This document shows, piece after piece, positions 1 to 5,101 of a stretch of DNA of 7,227 bases (position 1 is the stretch's first letter; each line of letters starts with the position of its first letter). The DNA is taken from NCBI GenBank assembly GCA_021820785.1, contig JAKADE010000136.1, forward strand, positions 1 through 7,227, in the 5' to 3' direction. Source of the stretch: Pseudomonadota bacterium (GTDB lineage Bacteria; Pseudomonadota; Gammaproteobacteria; Steroidobacterales; Steroidobacteraceae). The position numbers and the translations under genes are program-made. The notes under the pieces were generated by a model that saw nothing but the letters and a program-made list of their open reading frames with translations, ran no database searches and was not told where the DNA came from.

Positions 1-429
1 GGCCATCCAGTCCGCGTCGCGCTGGGCGAGGTACTCATTGACCGTCACCACGTGCACGCCCTCGCCCGGCAGGGCGTTCAAGTACGCCGGCAGCGTCGCG
101 ACCAGCGTCTTGCCCTCGCCGGTGCGCATCTCGGCGATCCGCCCCTGGTGCAGCGCAATGCCGCCGATCAGCTGCACGTCGAAGTGGCGCATCTTGAGGG
201 TGCGCGAGGCGGCCTCGCGCACGACCGCGAAGGCCTCCGGCAGCAGATCGTCGAGCGTGGCGCCCTCGCGCAGGCGGGTGCGGAATTCCTCGGTCTTGGC
301 CCGCAGCTGTTCGTCGTCGAGGGCCTTCAGGGACGCCTCGAAGCCCTTGGCGGCCCGGACGTAGCGGGCATGGCCGCGCAGGAGCCGGTCGTTGCGGCTG
401 CCGAAGATGCGTTTGAGGGTATTGAGCAA
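1..429 (-). CDS. secA: SecA preprotein translocase ATPase, N-terminal part (cut by window edge)
   Basis: SecA is the cytosolic ATPase that drives unfolded preproteins through the SecYEG channel. Only the first 143 residues are present; the gene runs off the left edge with no stop. The N-terminus keeps the family signature FGSRNDR (residues 9-15). [12 protein letters not shown] (98-109) contains the Walker A loop G104-E-G-K107-T108 of nucleotide-binding domain 1, and [14 protein letters not shown] (126-139) follows as in E. coli SecA. I chose the TTG start at 427-429: an in-frame TAG lies only seven codons upstream (448-450), no ATG or GTG lies between, and AGGA (441-438) sits 8 bases before the TTG. 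The gene is the last of the minus-strand series ftsZ, lpxC, peptidase, secA, but a 175-bp gap with its own promoter-like sequence separates it from the peptidase gene. Identity is secure; the TTG start is well supported but inferred. Confidence 0.97.
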   Translation of the reverse strand, partial: MLNTLKRIFGSRNDRLLRGHARYVRAAKGFEASLKALDDEQLRAKTEEFRTRLREGATLDDLLPEAFAVVREAASRTLKMRHFDVQLIGGIALHQGRIAEMRTGEGKTLVATLPAYLNALPGEGVHVVTVNEYLAQRDADWMA

Positions 430-499
430 CTTAACGATCCTGATTCGCTATCGGTGGGCGGCCGCCGCCTCTCAAGCAGGCGCCGCCGCGGAACCGGTT

Positions 500-505
500 A
501 TTGTA
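500..505 (-). promoter_or_regulatory. Candidate -10 element for secA
   Basis: Read on the minus strand this is TACAAT, five of six bases of the sigma70 -10 consensus, 71 bases upstream of the secA TTG. The sequence about 18 bases upstream (TTAGGA) is only a weak -35. The same hexamer occurs in front of the DUF721 gene. The call rests on the -10 and its position in a 175-bp gap, so it is tentative. Confidence 0.35.
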
Positions 506-540
506 CGCAATCGGGCCTTTGGCTCCTAATGGGTGGCCCG

Positions 541-561
541 CGCCGCAAATCAAGGGCGGCG
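541..561 (-). terminator. Possible stem-loop terminator after the M23 peptidase gene
   Basis: CGCCGC (541-546) and GCGGCG (556-561) form a 6-bp all-GC stem around a 9-base loop, 44 bases after the peptidase stop codon. There is no U-tract on the minus-strand transcript, so intrinsic termination would be weak. A self-complementary GCGGGGCCCCGC lies next to it (559-570). Together they would make the end of this transcript strongly structured. Confidence 0.3.
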
Positions 562-604
562 GGGCCCCGCAGGAGCCGCGGCAGGGGGATCGGCGCAGGG
601 CCGC

Positions 605-1681
605 TCAGCGGCCCTTGATCACCTGGGCGAGCGTCATGGTGGGCTGGCCGATGAAGCCGGCCGGATTGATCGGTTGCCCTTCGCGCATGACCTGGAAGTG
701 CACGTGCGGGCCGGTGGACCAGCCCGTATCCCCGACGAGCGCGATCACCGCGCCGCGCTTGACGGTCTCGCCCACGTGCACGAGCAGTTTCTCGGCGTGT
801 GCGTACAGCGTCGAGTAGCCCTCGCCGTCATTGATCTTCACCATGTTGCCGAACCCGTCCATGGGGCCTGCCCAGGTGACCACACCCGCCGCGACCGCAT
901 GGATCGGTGTGCCGAGGGGGGCGGCAAAGTCCATGCCCTCATGGAAGCCGGGCTTGCCGGTGAACGGATCGATGCGCGGCCCGAACGGCGAGGACACCCA
1001 GCCGACCTGCACCGGGCGGCCCTCGGGGCGAATCTCCTGATGCAGCTTGCGCGAGAGGATCAGGTTCTCCAGCGCCGCGAGCTGCGAGGCCCGCAGCGTG
1101 ACCTCACCCTGCAGGCGGCCGATCATCGAGGCGAGACCGGGCATGGCCGCGCCGCCGCCGGGCATGGGCGCCTCCGGCCCGCCAATCGGCGGCTGGTGAC
1201 GAAAATCGAACGCATCGCCGGTGAGGCCCGCCATCTTGGTGAGCCGCTCGCCGAGCGCATCGAGGCGGATCATGTGCGCCTGCAGGTCCCCGACCTGGAT
1301 CGCGAGCGCGCGGGCCCGGGCGTTCATCTGCACGCGCAGATCGGCGAGCTGCTCGCGCTGCGTGGAGAGGACATCCATCCAGTGCGAGGCCTGCTCGAGC
1401 GCCAGGTTGTGGCTGCTGCCGCGGCCGAGCGCGAGTCCGAAGGAGAATGCGCCGCCGAGCACCGCCAGCATCGCCACAGCGGCAACGGCGAGCATCAGCG
1501 GGTGACGCAGATTCAGGTTCAGCAGGCGCGAGCGCCCGTCGCGGGTGAAGACCACGACGCTCATGCCGGGCCGGCCCGTGCGCAGCGAGAGTGCGCGCAG
1601 CGGGTTGAAACGGCCGAGGACGTGCAGTGCGCGCGAGAGCATCGAGCGCGCCGGGCGCTTCTGTTCAGCCGTATCACTCAT
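605..1681 (-). CDS. Membrane-anchored M23 (LytM-type) peptidoglycan metallopeptidase
   Basis: This 358-residue protein should be a periplasmic zinc peptidase, or a regulator of amidases, acting on peptidoglycan. It has a basic cytosolic N-terminus and one membrane segment at about residues 61-86 (an Ala/Leu/Val/Gly-rich run). A coiled-coil-like stretch at about 93-155 is followed by a Gly/Pro/Met-rich linker (165-185) and a C-terminal LytM domain at about 226-345. The M23 metal and catalytic residues are all visible: H247-xxx-D251 in FHEGMDF, H295 in YAH, and H326-V-H328 in GPHVHF. A complete set suggests an active enzyme rather than an EnvC- or NlpD-like degenerate activator. The ATG at 1679-1681 is preceded by a G6 run 9 bases upstream. 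It lies between lpxC and secA on their strand, a placement known from other gammaproteobacteria, and is divergent from the DUF721 gene with 83 bp between starts. Which peptide bond it cuts cannot be read from the sequence. Confidence 0.93.
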   Translation of the reverse strand: MSDTAEQKRPARSMLSRALHVLGRFNPLRALSLRTGRPGMSVVVFTRDGRSRLLNLNLRHPLMLAVAAVAMLAVLGGAFSFGLALGRGSSHNLALEQASHWMDVLSTQREQLADLRVQMNARARALAIQVGDLQAHMIRLDALGERLTKMAGLTGDAFDFRHQPPIGGPEAPMPGGGAAMPGLASMIGRLQGEVTLRASQLAALENLILSRKLHQEIRPEGRPVQVGWVSSPFGPRIDPFTGKPGFHEGMDFAAPLGTPIHAVAAGVVTWAGPMDGFGNMVKINDGEGYSTLYAHAEKLLVHVGETVKRGAVIALVGDTGWSTGPHVHFQVMREGQPINPAGFIGQPTMTLAQVIKGR

Positions 1682-1714
1682 GGGCCGGGACCCCCCGCAA
1701 TCATGCCGTACTTG

Positions 1715-1720
1715 TACAAT
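1715..1720 (+). promoter_or_regulatory. Candidate -10 element for the DUF721 gene
   Basis: TACAAT matches five of six bases of the sigma70 -10 consensus and lies 44 bases before the DUF721 start codon, in the 83-bp gap between divergent genes. The region 17 bases upstream is C-rich with no clear -35. A promoter for the peptidase gene should also lie in this gap, but I see no convincing hexamer pair for it. Confidence 0.35.
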
Positions 1721-1764
1721 TCACCCGTCAGCCGGGCGTCGTCTGTGACCCGGCGCGGGCGACT

Positions 1765-2118
1765 ATGCCGAAATTCCCCCCCCTGCACAAGCGAGCCGGC
1801 TCGACCGGCCTCACAAAATCGGCCACGCCGCGCGCCCTCGGTGATCTACTCGCGCGCGCCACCCCCGTGTTGTCGCAAATCCGCGACCAGAAGACGCGTC
1901 AGAACTACTGGCAGAGTTGGTTGACTCAGCAGTTGCCGGGCGATTTGAGTGCGCATCTGACCGGCGCAGTCGAGCGCGACGGGGCGCTCACGGTGTTTGC
2001 CGATTCAGCCGCGTGGGCTGCGCGTCTGCGCTACGCACTCATCGAGTTGAAACCGCAGATCGAACGCTCGGAGCGTCCGGTGAGCACGGTGGCAGTGCGC
2101 GTTCTGCCGAAACGCTGA
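1765..2118 (+). CDS. DUF721 (DciA-family) protein
   Basis: This 117-residue protein belongs to the DUF721 family, whose characterised members (DciA) load the replicative helicase DnaB in bacteria that lack DnaC/DnaI. The fold is recognisable from LGDLLARA (25-32), then a predicted helix, LPGDLSAHL (57-65), and the hallmark LTVFADSAAWAARLRY (75-90), where the Trp and L-R pair are typical of the family. The ATG at 1765 is the only normal start near the beginning of the conserved part; upstream codons in frame give no family-like sequence, and the Shine-Dalgarno is weak (a GGGCG-like stretch). It is the only plus-strand gene in the window, diverges from the M23 gene and ends 7 bp from the lpxC stop. 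DUF721 genes between lpxC and secA are common in non-enteric gammaproteobacteria. It is rather short for DciA, so the exact role is inferred from family membership only. Confidence 0.85.
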   Translation: MPKFPPLHKRAGSTGLTKSATPRALGDLLARATPVLSQIRDQKTRQNYWQSWLTQQLPGDLSAHLTGAVERDGALTVFADSAAWAARLRYALIELKPQIERSERPVSTVAVRVLPKR

Positions 2119-2139
2119 GCGGCCGTCAGCCGCCGAGCG
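2113..2139. terminator. Possible bidirectional terminator between converging DUF721 and lpxC genes
   Basis: Paired arms CGCT (2113-2116)/AGCG (2136-2139) and GCGGC (2119-2123)/GCCGC (2129-2133) flank a 5-base loop, with a symmetric 2-base internal mismatch. The structure covers both stop codons and the 7-bp gap, as expected for a shared terminator of convergent genes. Neither strand carries a U-tract, so its strength is uncertain. Confidence 0.4.
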
Positions 2140-3040
2140 CAGCGGCTTCGAGGTAGGAAATCGGCGCGTCGGCATAGGACTCGAACGCAACCTCTTCCCA
2201 CGCCGTGCGGTCCGCGAGCAGCGTGCGCAGCAGTTTATTGTTCAGTCCGTGGCCGGACTTGTAACCGCTGAATTCCCCGATCAGTCCATGCCCGAGCAGG
2301 TACAGATCGCCGATCGCATCGAGGATCTTGTGCTTGACGAACTCGTCCTCGTAGCGCAGCCCGTCCTCATTCAACACGCGGAAGTCATCGAGCACGATCG
2401 CGTTGTCGAGATTGCCGCCGAGCGCGAGGTTGTGTTGGCGCAGCGTCTCGAGATCGCGCAGGAAGCCGAACGTGCGCGCCCGGCTCACTTCCTTCAGAAA
2501 CGAAGTGGTCGAGAAGTCCATCGAGGCGCGCTGTGCGCGCCGCTTGAACAGCGGATGGTTGAATTCGATTTCGAAGTTGACCTTGAACCCATCGAACGGG
2601 GTGAACTCCGCCCACTTGTCCCCGTCCTCGACGCGCAGCCGCTTGGTGATGCGGATGAAGCGCTTCGGCTCGCTCAGCTCCTCGATGCCAGCCGACTGCA
2701 GCAGGAACACGAAGGGACCGGCGCTGCCGTCCATGATCGGCACTTCGGGCGCCGAGAGTTCCACCACCGCATTGTCGATGCCGAGACCGGCAAACGCCGA
2801 CAGCAGGTGCTCGACGGTCGAGACGCGCGCCGCTCCCTTGCACAGCGTCGTGCCGAGCATGGTGTCGCCGACGTTCTCGGCGTGAGCGCGCACTTCGGAG
2901 GGAACCGGCAGGTCGGTGCGGCGGAAGACGATCCCGGAGTCTGCCGGCCCGGGCCGCAAGGTCATCAGCACCTTCTTCCCGGTGTGCAGACCCACGCCAG
3001 TCGCGCGGATCGAATTCTTCAGGGTCCGTTGTCCAACCAT
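2126..3040 (-). CDS. lpxC: UDP-3-O-acyl-N-acetylglucosamine deacetylase LpxC
   Basis: LpxC is the zinc amidase that removes acetate from UDP-3-O-acyl-GlcNAc, the first committed step of lipid A synthesis, in the cytosol. The 304-residue length equals that of E. coli LpxC (305) within one residue. Zinc ligands H78, H237 and D241 are present in STVEHLLSA and [10 protein letters not shown]. The catalytic Glu E77 and the conserved His H264 (KSGHGLNN) are also present, as is the substrate-site motif [11 protein letters not shown] (101-111). I placed the start at the ATG 3038-3040 because [16 protein letters not shown] then aligns with the usual LpxC N-terminus. A GTG twelve codons upstream (3074-3076) would add an unrelated tail. 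No good Shine-Dalgarno precedes the ATG (CACAGAAAAATCACTC). In many relatives ftsZ is directly upstream, but here a 3-kb toxin-antitoxin cluster intervenes, so lpxC probably has its own promoter in 3041-3436. Confidence 0.97.
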   Translation of the reverse strand: MVGQRTLKNSIRATGVGLHTGKKVLMTLRPGPADSGIVFRRTDLPVPSEVRAHAENVGDTMLGTTLCKGAARVSTVEHLLSAFAGLGIDNAVVELSAPEVPIMDGSAGPFVFLLQSAGIEELSEPKRFIRITKRLRVEDGDKWAEFTPFDGFKVNFEIEFNHPLFKRRAQRASMDFSTTSFLKEVSRARTFGFLRDLETLRQHNLALGGNLDNAIVLDDFRVLNEDGLRYEDEFVKHKILDAIGDLYLLGHGLIGEFSGYKSGHGLNNKLLRTLLADRTAWEEVAFESYADAPISYLEAAALGG

Positions 3041-3065
3041 GAGTGATTTTTCTGTGCTGTGGGGG

Positions 3066-3101
3066 ACCCGGTACACCCCGAAACGGGCCGAATCCCCGGG
3101 T
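3066..3101 (-). other. Inverted repeats in the lpxC leader
   Basis: ACCCGG (3066-3071) and CCGGGT (3096-3101) are perfect inverted copies that enclose a small hairpin, CCCG-AAA-CGGG (3077-3087). They lie 26 to 61 bases upstream of the lpxC ATG and could fold in its 5' leader. I infer a possible regulatory or transcript-end structure; nothing in the sequence says which. Confidence 0.3.
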
Positions 3102-3205
3102 GGGTCGTGGTCGGCTACGCTACCATAACCGCTCCATTTACTCCACGACGAGTCTTCATCCCGGGAGCCGCGAGCCTGGAGCGGCCGAGGACACTGACGC
3201 GCCCT

Positions 3206-3223
3206 GGGGTGGGTGGGGCGGGG
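3206..3223 (+). other. G-quadruplex motif upstream of lpxC
   Basis: Four G runs of 4, 3, 4 and 4 bases (3206-3209, 3211-3213, 3215-3218, 3220-3223) are separated by single bases T, T and C. This meets the strict parallel G-quadruplex pattern with one-base loops, the most stable class in vitro. A further GG follows at 3225-3226. The G-rich strand is the template strand for lpxC and lies about 165 bases upstream of its start codon. Confidence 0.6.
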
Positions 3224-3436
3224 TGGATCGATCCTCCTGAGAGAGGGCGCTCGACAGGAGCGCAGCGTCGGTGCGCACGATCATGCAGATGCGCGCGGTC
3301 CTCGGCGGCACGCAGGCTCTGGAGTGCACCCCTTCGGCACACGATACGCAGCGCTACAGGTGGCTCGAGGACGTAGTGCGGCGCATTCAATGCCGCAGCG
3401 GACTGCGCCGCGTCGTGTCGTCGTCCCGTCAGCACG

Positions 3437-3628
3437 TCAGCCGTCACCCGCGCACTCACCTGTCCCGGCGGTGATGACCCGTGCTGCGACACCGGCGGCC
3501 TCCGCCTGCGCGATCAGCTCGCCGTTCTTGCGCACCGACCCGTCCAGCTCGAACGCCGTGCGGACTGAGTGTGCGGGGAGGTGCTTGCGAAGGCGTAGTG
3601 GCGTCCCCTGGTCAAACAGCACGCACAC
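3437..3628 (-). pseudogene. Truncated DUF5615 (PIN-like) toxin
   Basis: The reading frame gives 63 residues. It begins like DUF5615 PIN-like proteins: VLFDQGTPLRLRKHLP (residues 3-18), then a conserved-looking segment ending KNGELIAQAEAAG (34-46). Family members are usually around 110-120 residues and continue with a TTDxN-type acidic motif and a C-terminal strand-helix part. Here the frame leaves the family after about residue 51 (VITAGTGECAGDG) and stops, so at least one expected active-site acidic residue is missing. The GTG start at 3626-3628 follows the DUF433 stop directly (TGAGTG), the usual antitoxin-toxin arrangement for this pair. Weak traces of the missing end may exist downstream in another frame. 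The family call for the N-terminal half is fairly firm; loss of toxin function is inferred from the truncation. Confidence 0.75.
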
Positions 3629-3847
3629 TCACGCGGCCCCCAGGAGATGGGTGGTCTGCTGGAGCACGAGCCGGGCCTGCTCGCGCGTCACCCCGGGAAA
3701 TCACTCGAGAAAGTCGGACAGCTGCGCCCCGTCTTGCAGAATCTGGAAGAGCGCGGCCACCGGCACGCGCGTGCCGCGAAACACCCAGGCGCCACTGACG
3801 CGCTGCGGGCCTCCGTCCACGGCGGGCCATGAAGGCCCGTCGATCAT
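3629..3847 (-). pseudogene. DUF433 antitoxin interrupted by a TGA in place of a conserved Trp
   Basis: DUF433 proteins are small antitoxins commonly paired with DUF5615 PIN-like toxins. From the ATG at 3845-3847 the frame encodes the family core VSGAWVFRGTRVPVAAL, then LQDGAQLSDFLE. It hits TGA at 3701-3703 after 48 residues. The same frame continues for 23 more codons with FPGVTREQARLVLQQTTHLL and stops at TGA 3629-3631. The family normally reads DFLEWFPGVT, so the internal TGA stands exactly where TGG (Trp) belongs: a one-base nonsense change. The toxin stump follows at once (TGAGTG). TGA is the true stop of other genes here (lpxC, the M23 gene, ftsZ), so it is not a Trp codon in this genome. 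The start is the least certain part, since only a weak GGA precedes it. Confidence 0.85.
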
Positions 3848-3903
3848 TCCGGGATCATGCGTCGCGAACGCATGGGCTTCAATGACATAGGGCCGACCCA
3901 CTC

Positions 3904-4022
3904 TCGACCGGCCAGCCGGCCCTCGACGGAAATGTCTTCGCCAGTGCAATGCCAATCGTGCACCCATCCGTAGGTTCGACCCACATCGCGGGGTGGTCGA
4001 AGCGCAGTGCGTTGGCCGAAGT
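3904..4022 (-). pseudogene. Remnant of a DUF2442 antitoxin-like gene, split over three frames
   Basis: DUF2442 proteins are about 80 residues long and often act as antitoxin partners of DUF4160 toxins. Minus-strand pieces of one are recognisable in order. NTSANALRFDHP followed by WVEPTDGCTIGIAL (about 4022-3942) matches the N-terminal half. LHW (3949-3941, a second frame) matches the conserved L/I-H-W. GEDISVEGRLAGR (3942-3904, a third frame) matches the C-terminal DEDISVEGLLAG motif. The middle of the domain is missing and there are at least two frameshifts, so no functional product is possible. The remnant starts just past the stop of the upstream winged-helix antitoxin (TAA 4025-4027), and no start codon survives. 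No DUF4160 partner is visible. Confidence 0.65.
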
Positions 4023-4024
4023 GT

Positions 4025-4363
4025 TTACGCGACAGCTTTCAGCACGAAATCGACGTGGATCGCATCGTAGGGGAAAACCATTCGCCCCTCGGGCGTCTTG
4101 CTGGTGACGCCGGCGTTCAGCAACGCATGCACGGCTTTCACGTCGCGCGCGACCCGGCGGGCGATCTCGCGAATGCTGAGCACGCCGACGCCCGTCATCG
4201 CCTTCAGGATCTCCCATCGCTTCGCGGTCAGTACCTGCCACAGGAGCTCGGCCGAGGCGAAACTGACCCGGGCTGTGCTCATGACCCTGCGGCTCCCTAC
4301 CGCACTCGCTACTTCGTTCAACGCGCCCTTCAGGGAGCGCACCTCAAGAGTCATGGTCTTCAT
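4025..4363 (-). CDS. Winged-helix antitoxin, partner of the TumE/DUF6516 toxin (module 1)
   Basis: This 112-residue protein is a MarR-like DNA-binding protein of the kind (HVO_A0114-type) found beside TumE toxins; it likely neutralises the toxin and represses the operon. After an N-terminal segment (TLEVRSLKGAL), the HTH covers about 47-86 (TAKRWEILKAM, SIREIARRVARDVKAVH). A wing and the tail GRMVFPYDAIHVDFVL (93-108) follow, a typical end for this family. The ATG at 4361-4363 was chosen because GAGGTGG (4374-4368) lies 4 bases upstream; a second ATG three codons later is possible. The start overlaps the toxin's end by 20 bases, so translation should be coupled. Relatives usually read VHxDVxALLxAG at the recognition helix, but here VH runs straight into ALLNAG, four residues shorter, which may affect DNA binding. 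Confidence 0.82.
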   Translation of the reverse strand: MKTMTLEVRSLKGALNEVASAVGSRRVMSTARVSFASAELLWQVLTAKRWEILKAMTGVGVLSIREIARRVARDVKAVHALLNAGVTSKTPEGRMVFPYDAIHVDFVLKAVA

Positions 4364-4640
4364 TGCGCCACCTCGCCATATCTCGCTCAAAATCCGCCAG
4401 GAGCTCATCGATGCCCTCGAACCGGTATGCCCGCTCCCGGCCGGCGGCGTGCCGGTGATCGCCCTTGCCCGCCTCGTTGCCGTAACGCAGGACGCACTCG
4501 CCGTTCACGACGAAGGCCAGGCGATACTTCAGATCGTGCGCGCTGCCACGCAGCGGCGCGGCCAGTTCCCGGACGACGATCTCCGCGAACTCATGGTCGG
4601 AGAGCATGATCCGCTGATCGACCAGCAGTCGCGCCCGCAT
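4344..4640 (-). CDS. TumE/DUF6516-family toxin (module 1)
   Basis: This 98-residue protein matches the TumE (DUF6516) toxin family, whose members sit beside small winged-helix antitoxins. Visible landmarks are LKYRLAFVVNGECVLRY (37-53), the family hallmark NEAGKGDHRH (55-64), RAYRF (70-74) and the closing helix LLADFERDMARW (80-91). The mode of action is not evident from the sequence; the invariant DHRH suggests a catalytic or nucleic-acid-binding site, which is inference. The ATG at 4638-4640 fits the family N-terminus and has no Shine-Dalgarno. The likely -10 ends 8 bases upstream, so the mRNA may be leaderless or nearly so. The gene precedes its antitoxin, the reverse of the classical order, and carries two operator-like palindromes immediately upstream. 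Confidence 0.85.
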   Translation of the reverse strand: MRARLLVDQRIMLSDHEFAEIVVRELAAPLRGSAHDLKYRLAFVVNGECVLRYGNEAGKGDHRHAAGRERAYRFEGIDELLADFERDMARWRNEDHDS

Positions 4641-4658
4641 GTTGGAGATAACGCCAAC
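4641..4658. promoter_or_regulatory. Operator-like palindrome A, over the -10 of TumE module 1
   Basis: GTTGGAGATAACGCCAAC matches its own reverse complement at 14 of 18 positions. It is contained in a longer perfect repeat, ATGTTGG (4639-4645) and CCAACAT (4654-4660), whose left arm covers most of the toxin start codon. It overlaps the presumed -10. A related copy lies 28 bp upstream. I infer autorepression by the winged-helix antitoxin, alone or with its toxin. Confidence 0.7.
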
Positions 4659-4676
4659 ATATCATGGCGTTGTCAA
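4648..4676 (-). promoter_or_regulatory. Promoter of TumE-antitoxin module 1
   Basis: On the minus strand a perfect -35 TTGACA (4676-4671) is followed after 17 bases by CGTTAT (4653-4648), a 3/6 match to the -10 consensus. Transcription would start close to 4641, almost at the toxin ATG. The -35 is convincing, while the -10 is weak and was chosen by spacing. Confidence 0.55.
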
Positions 4677-4686
4677 TAGCTCCAAC
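4669..4686. promoter_or_regulatory. Operator-like palindrome B, over the -35 of TumE module 1
   Basis: GTTGTCAATAGCTCCAAC shares the GTTG-N10-CAAC frame with palindrome A. Its reverse complement agrees with palindrome A at 14 of 18 positions, including the first seven bases. It contains the TTGACA -35 in full. Centre-to-centre spacing to palindrome A is 28 bp. Confidence 0.65.
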
Positions 4687-4722
4687 ACTTTGTGAGCCGC
4701 GACCACGACGCCTCTCCCGTTC

Positions 4723-4739
4723 GGCTCAGCGCTCGAGCC
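4723..4739 (-). terminator. Weak stem-loop after the module 2 antitoxin gene
   Basis: GGCTC (4723-4727) and GAGCC (4735-4739) form a 5-bp stem with a 7-base loop, 17 bases beyond the antitoxin stop. There is no U-tract. An alternative pairing of 4722-4727 with GAGCCG (4694-4699) is possible. At best it partly separates the two toxin-antitoxin operons. Confidence 0.25.
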
Positions 4740-4756
4740 CGCCGAGATGGCCGGAT

Positions 4757-5101
4757 TCAGGCCGCCGCTTCGGTCTCGTAGGTCCCCGTTGTCAGATCGA
4801 CTCTTACGGCCTTGGCCATCGGCTCGGCTCGCACCTCGCGCCCTTCCCGCGAAAGCTGGATCAGGCGGTATCTGGCAAGCAGTTGCAGGGAGCGGGAGAT
4901 ATTCGGCTGTGCCCGTCCGGTCAACTCCACCAGCTCGCTCACGCTCGCCGGGTGCTTGCGCAACAGAACAGCCAGAAGCTCGAGCGCCTCGCGCGAGAGG
5001 GCGGCGAGCAAGGGAGCGGCGGGCAGGGGCGAAGCCTTCCGTTCCCCACGCGCCACCGCACGCATCTCCTCGCGCAGCTCACTCAGTGACTTGCGTGCCA
5101 T
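4757..5101 (-). CDS. Winged-helix antitoxin, partner of the TumE/DUF6516 toxin (module 2)
   Basis: This 114-residue protein is another small MarR-like DNA-binding antitoxin, clearly different in sequence from that of module 1. A charged N-terminal helix (SLSELREEMRAVARGER, 5-21) is followed by a winged HTH at about 32-93: REALELLAVLLRKHPASVSEL, the recognition helix near RAQPNISRSLQLLARY (63-78), then IQLSREGREVRAEP as the wing. The short C-terminal VRVDLTTG probably forms a closing strand. The ATG at 5099-5101 has an excellent Shine-Dalgarno (GAGGAGGA, 5114-5107) 5 bases upstream, lying within the toxin's coding sequence. The start overlaps the toxin end by 23 bases, so the two are co-translated. 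The role of neutralising the toxin and repressing the operon is inferred from the neighbouring TumE gene and family. Confidence 0.8.
   Translation of the reverse strand: MARKSLSELREEMRAVARGERKASPLPAAPLLAALSREALELLAVLLRKHPASVSELVELTGRAQPNISRSLQLLARYRLIQLSREGREVRAEPMAKAVRVDLTTGTYETEAAA

Larger units (their letters stand above)
3041..3436. other. Gene-free upstream region of lpxC
   Basis: About 400 bp hold no gene I can recognise on either strand. The part next to the broken DUF5615 toxin (about 3360-3436) may contain its lost C-terminal end in another frame: a minus-strand reading with LTGRR and, further on, AALNAPHYVLEPP loosely echoes the end of that family. The rest contains a G-rich block (3206-3226), the 10-bp palindrome GGATCGATCC (3225-3234) and paired repeats close to lpxC (3066-3101). 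The lpxC promoter is expected here; TATGGT around the minus-strand position 3123-3128 is the best -10 lookalike, but it lacks a credible -35. Confidence 0.5.

Noticed and set aside
533..1924. 463-codon plus-strand open frame
   Set aside because: It is antisense to the M23 peptidase and runs into the DUF721 gene in another frame. The composition is the Arg/Ala/His-rich type produced opposite GC-rich genes, and no family is recognisable.
2249..3046. 265-codon plus-strand open frame
   Set aside because: It is antisense to nearly all of lpxC, whose product is unmistakable. The frame is open only because of high GC.
3074..3076. Upstream GTG start for lpxC giving 316 residues
   Set aside because: It adds twelve residues not seen in LpxC proteins; the ATG at 3038-3040 aligns with the usual N-terminus.
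3629..3847. TGA as Trp (alternative genetic code) in the DUF433 gene
   Set aside because: TGA is the ordinary stop of lpxC, ftsZ, the M23 gene and both TumE genes, so recoding genome-wide is excluded.
3213..3890. 225-codon plus-strand open frame across the DUF433/DUF5615 remnants
   Set aside because: The minus strand carries clear family motifs in this stretch. The plus-strand protein is Ser/Arg/Pro-rich shadow sequence without a ribosome-binding site.
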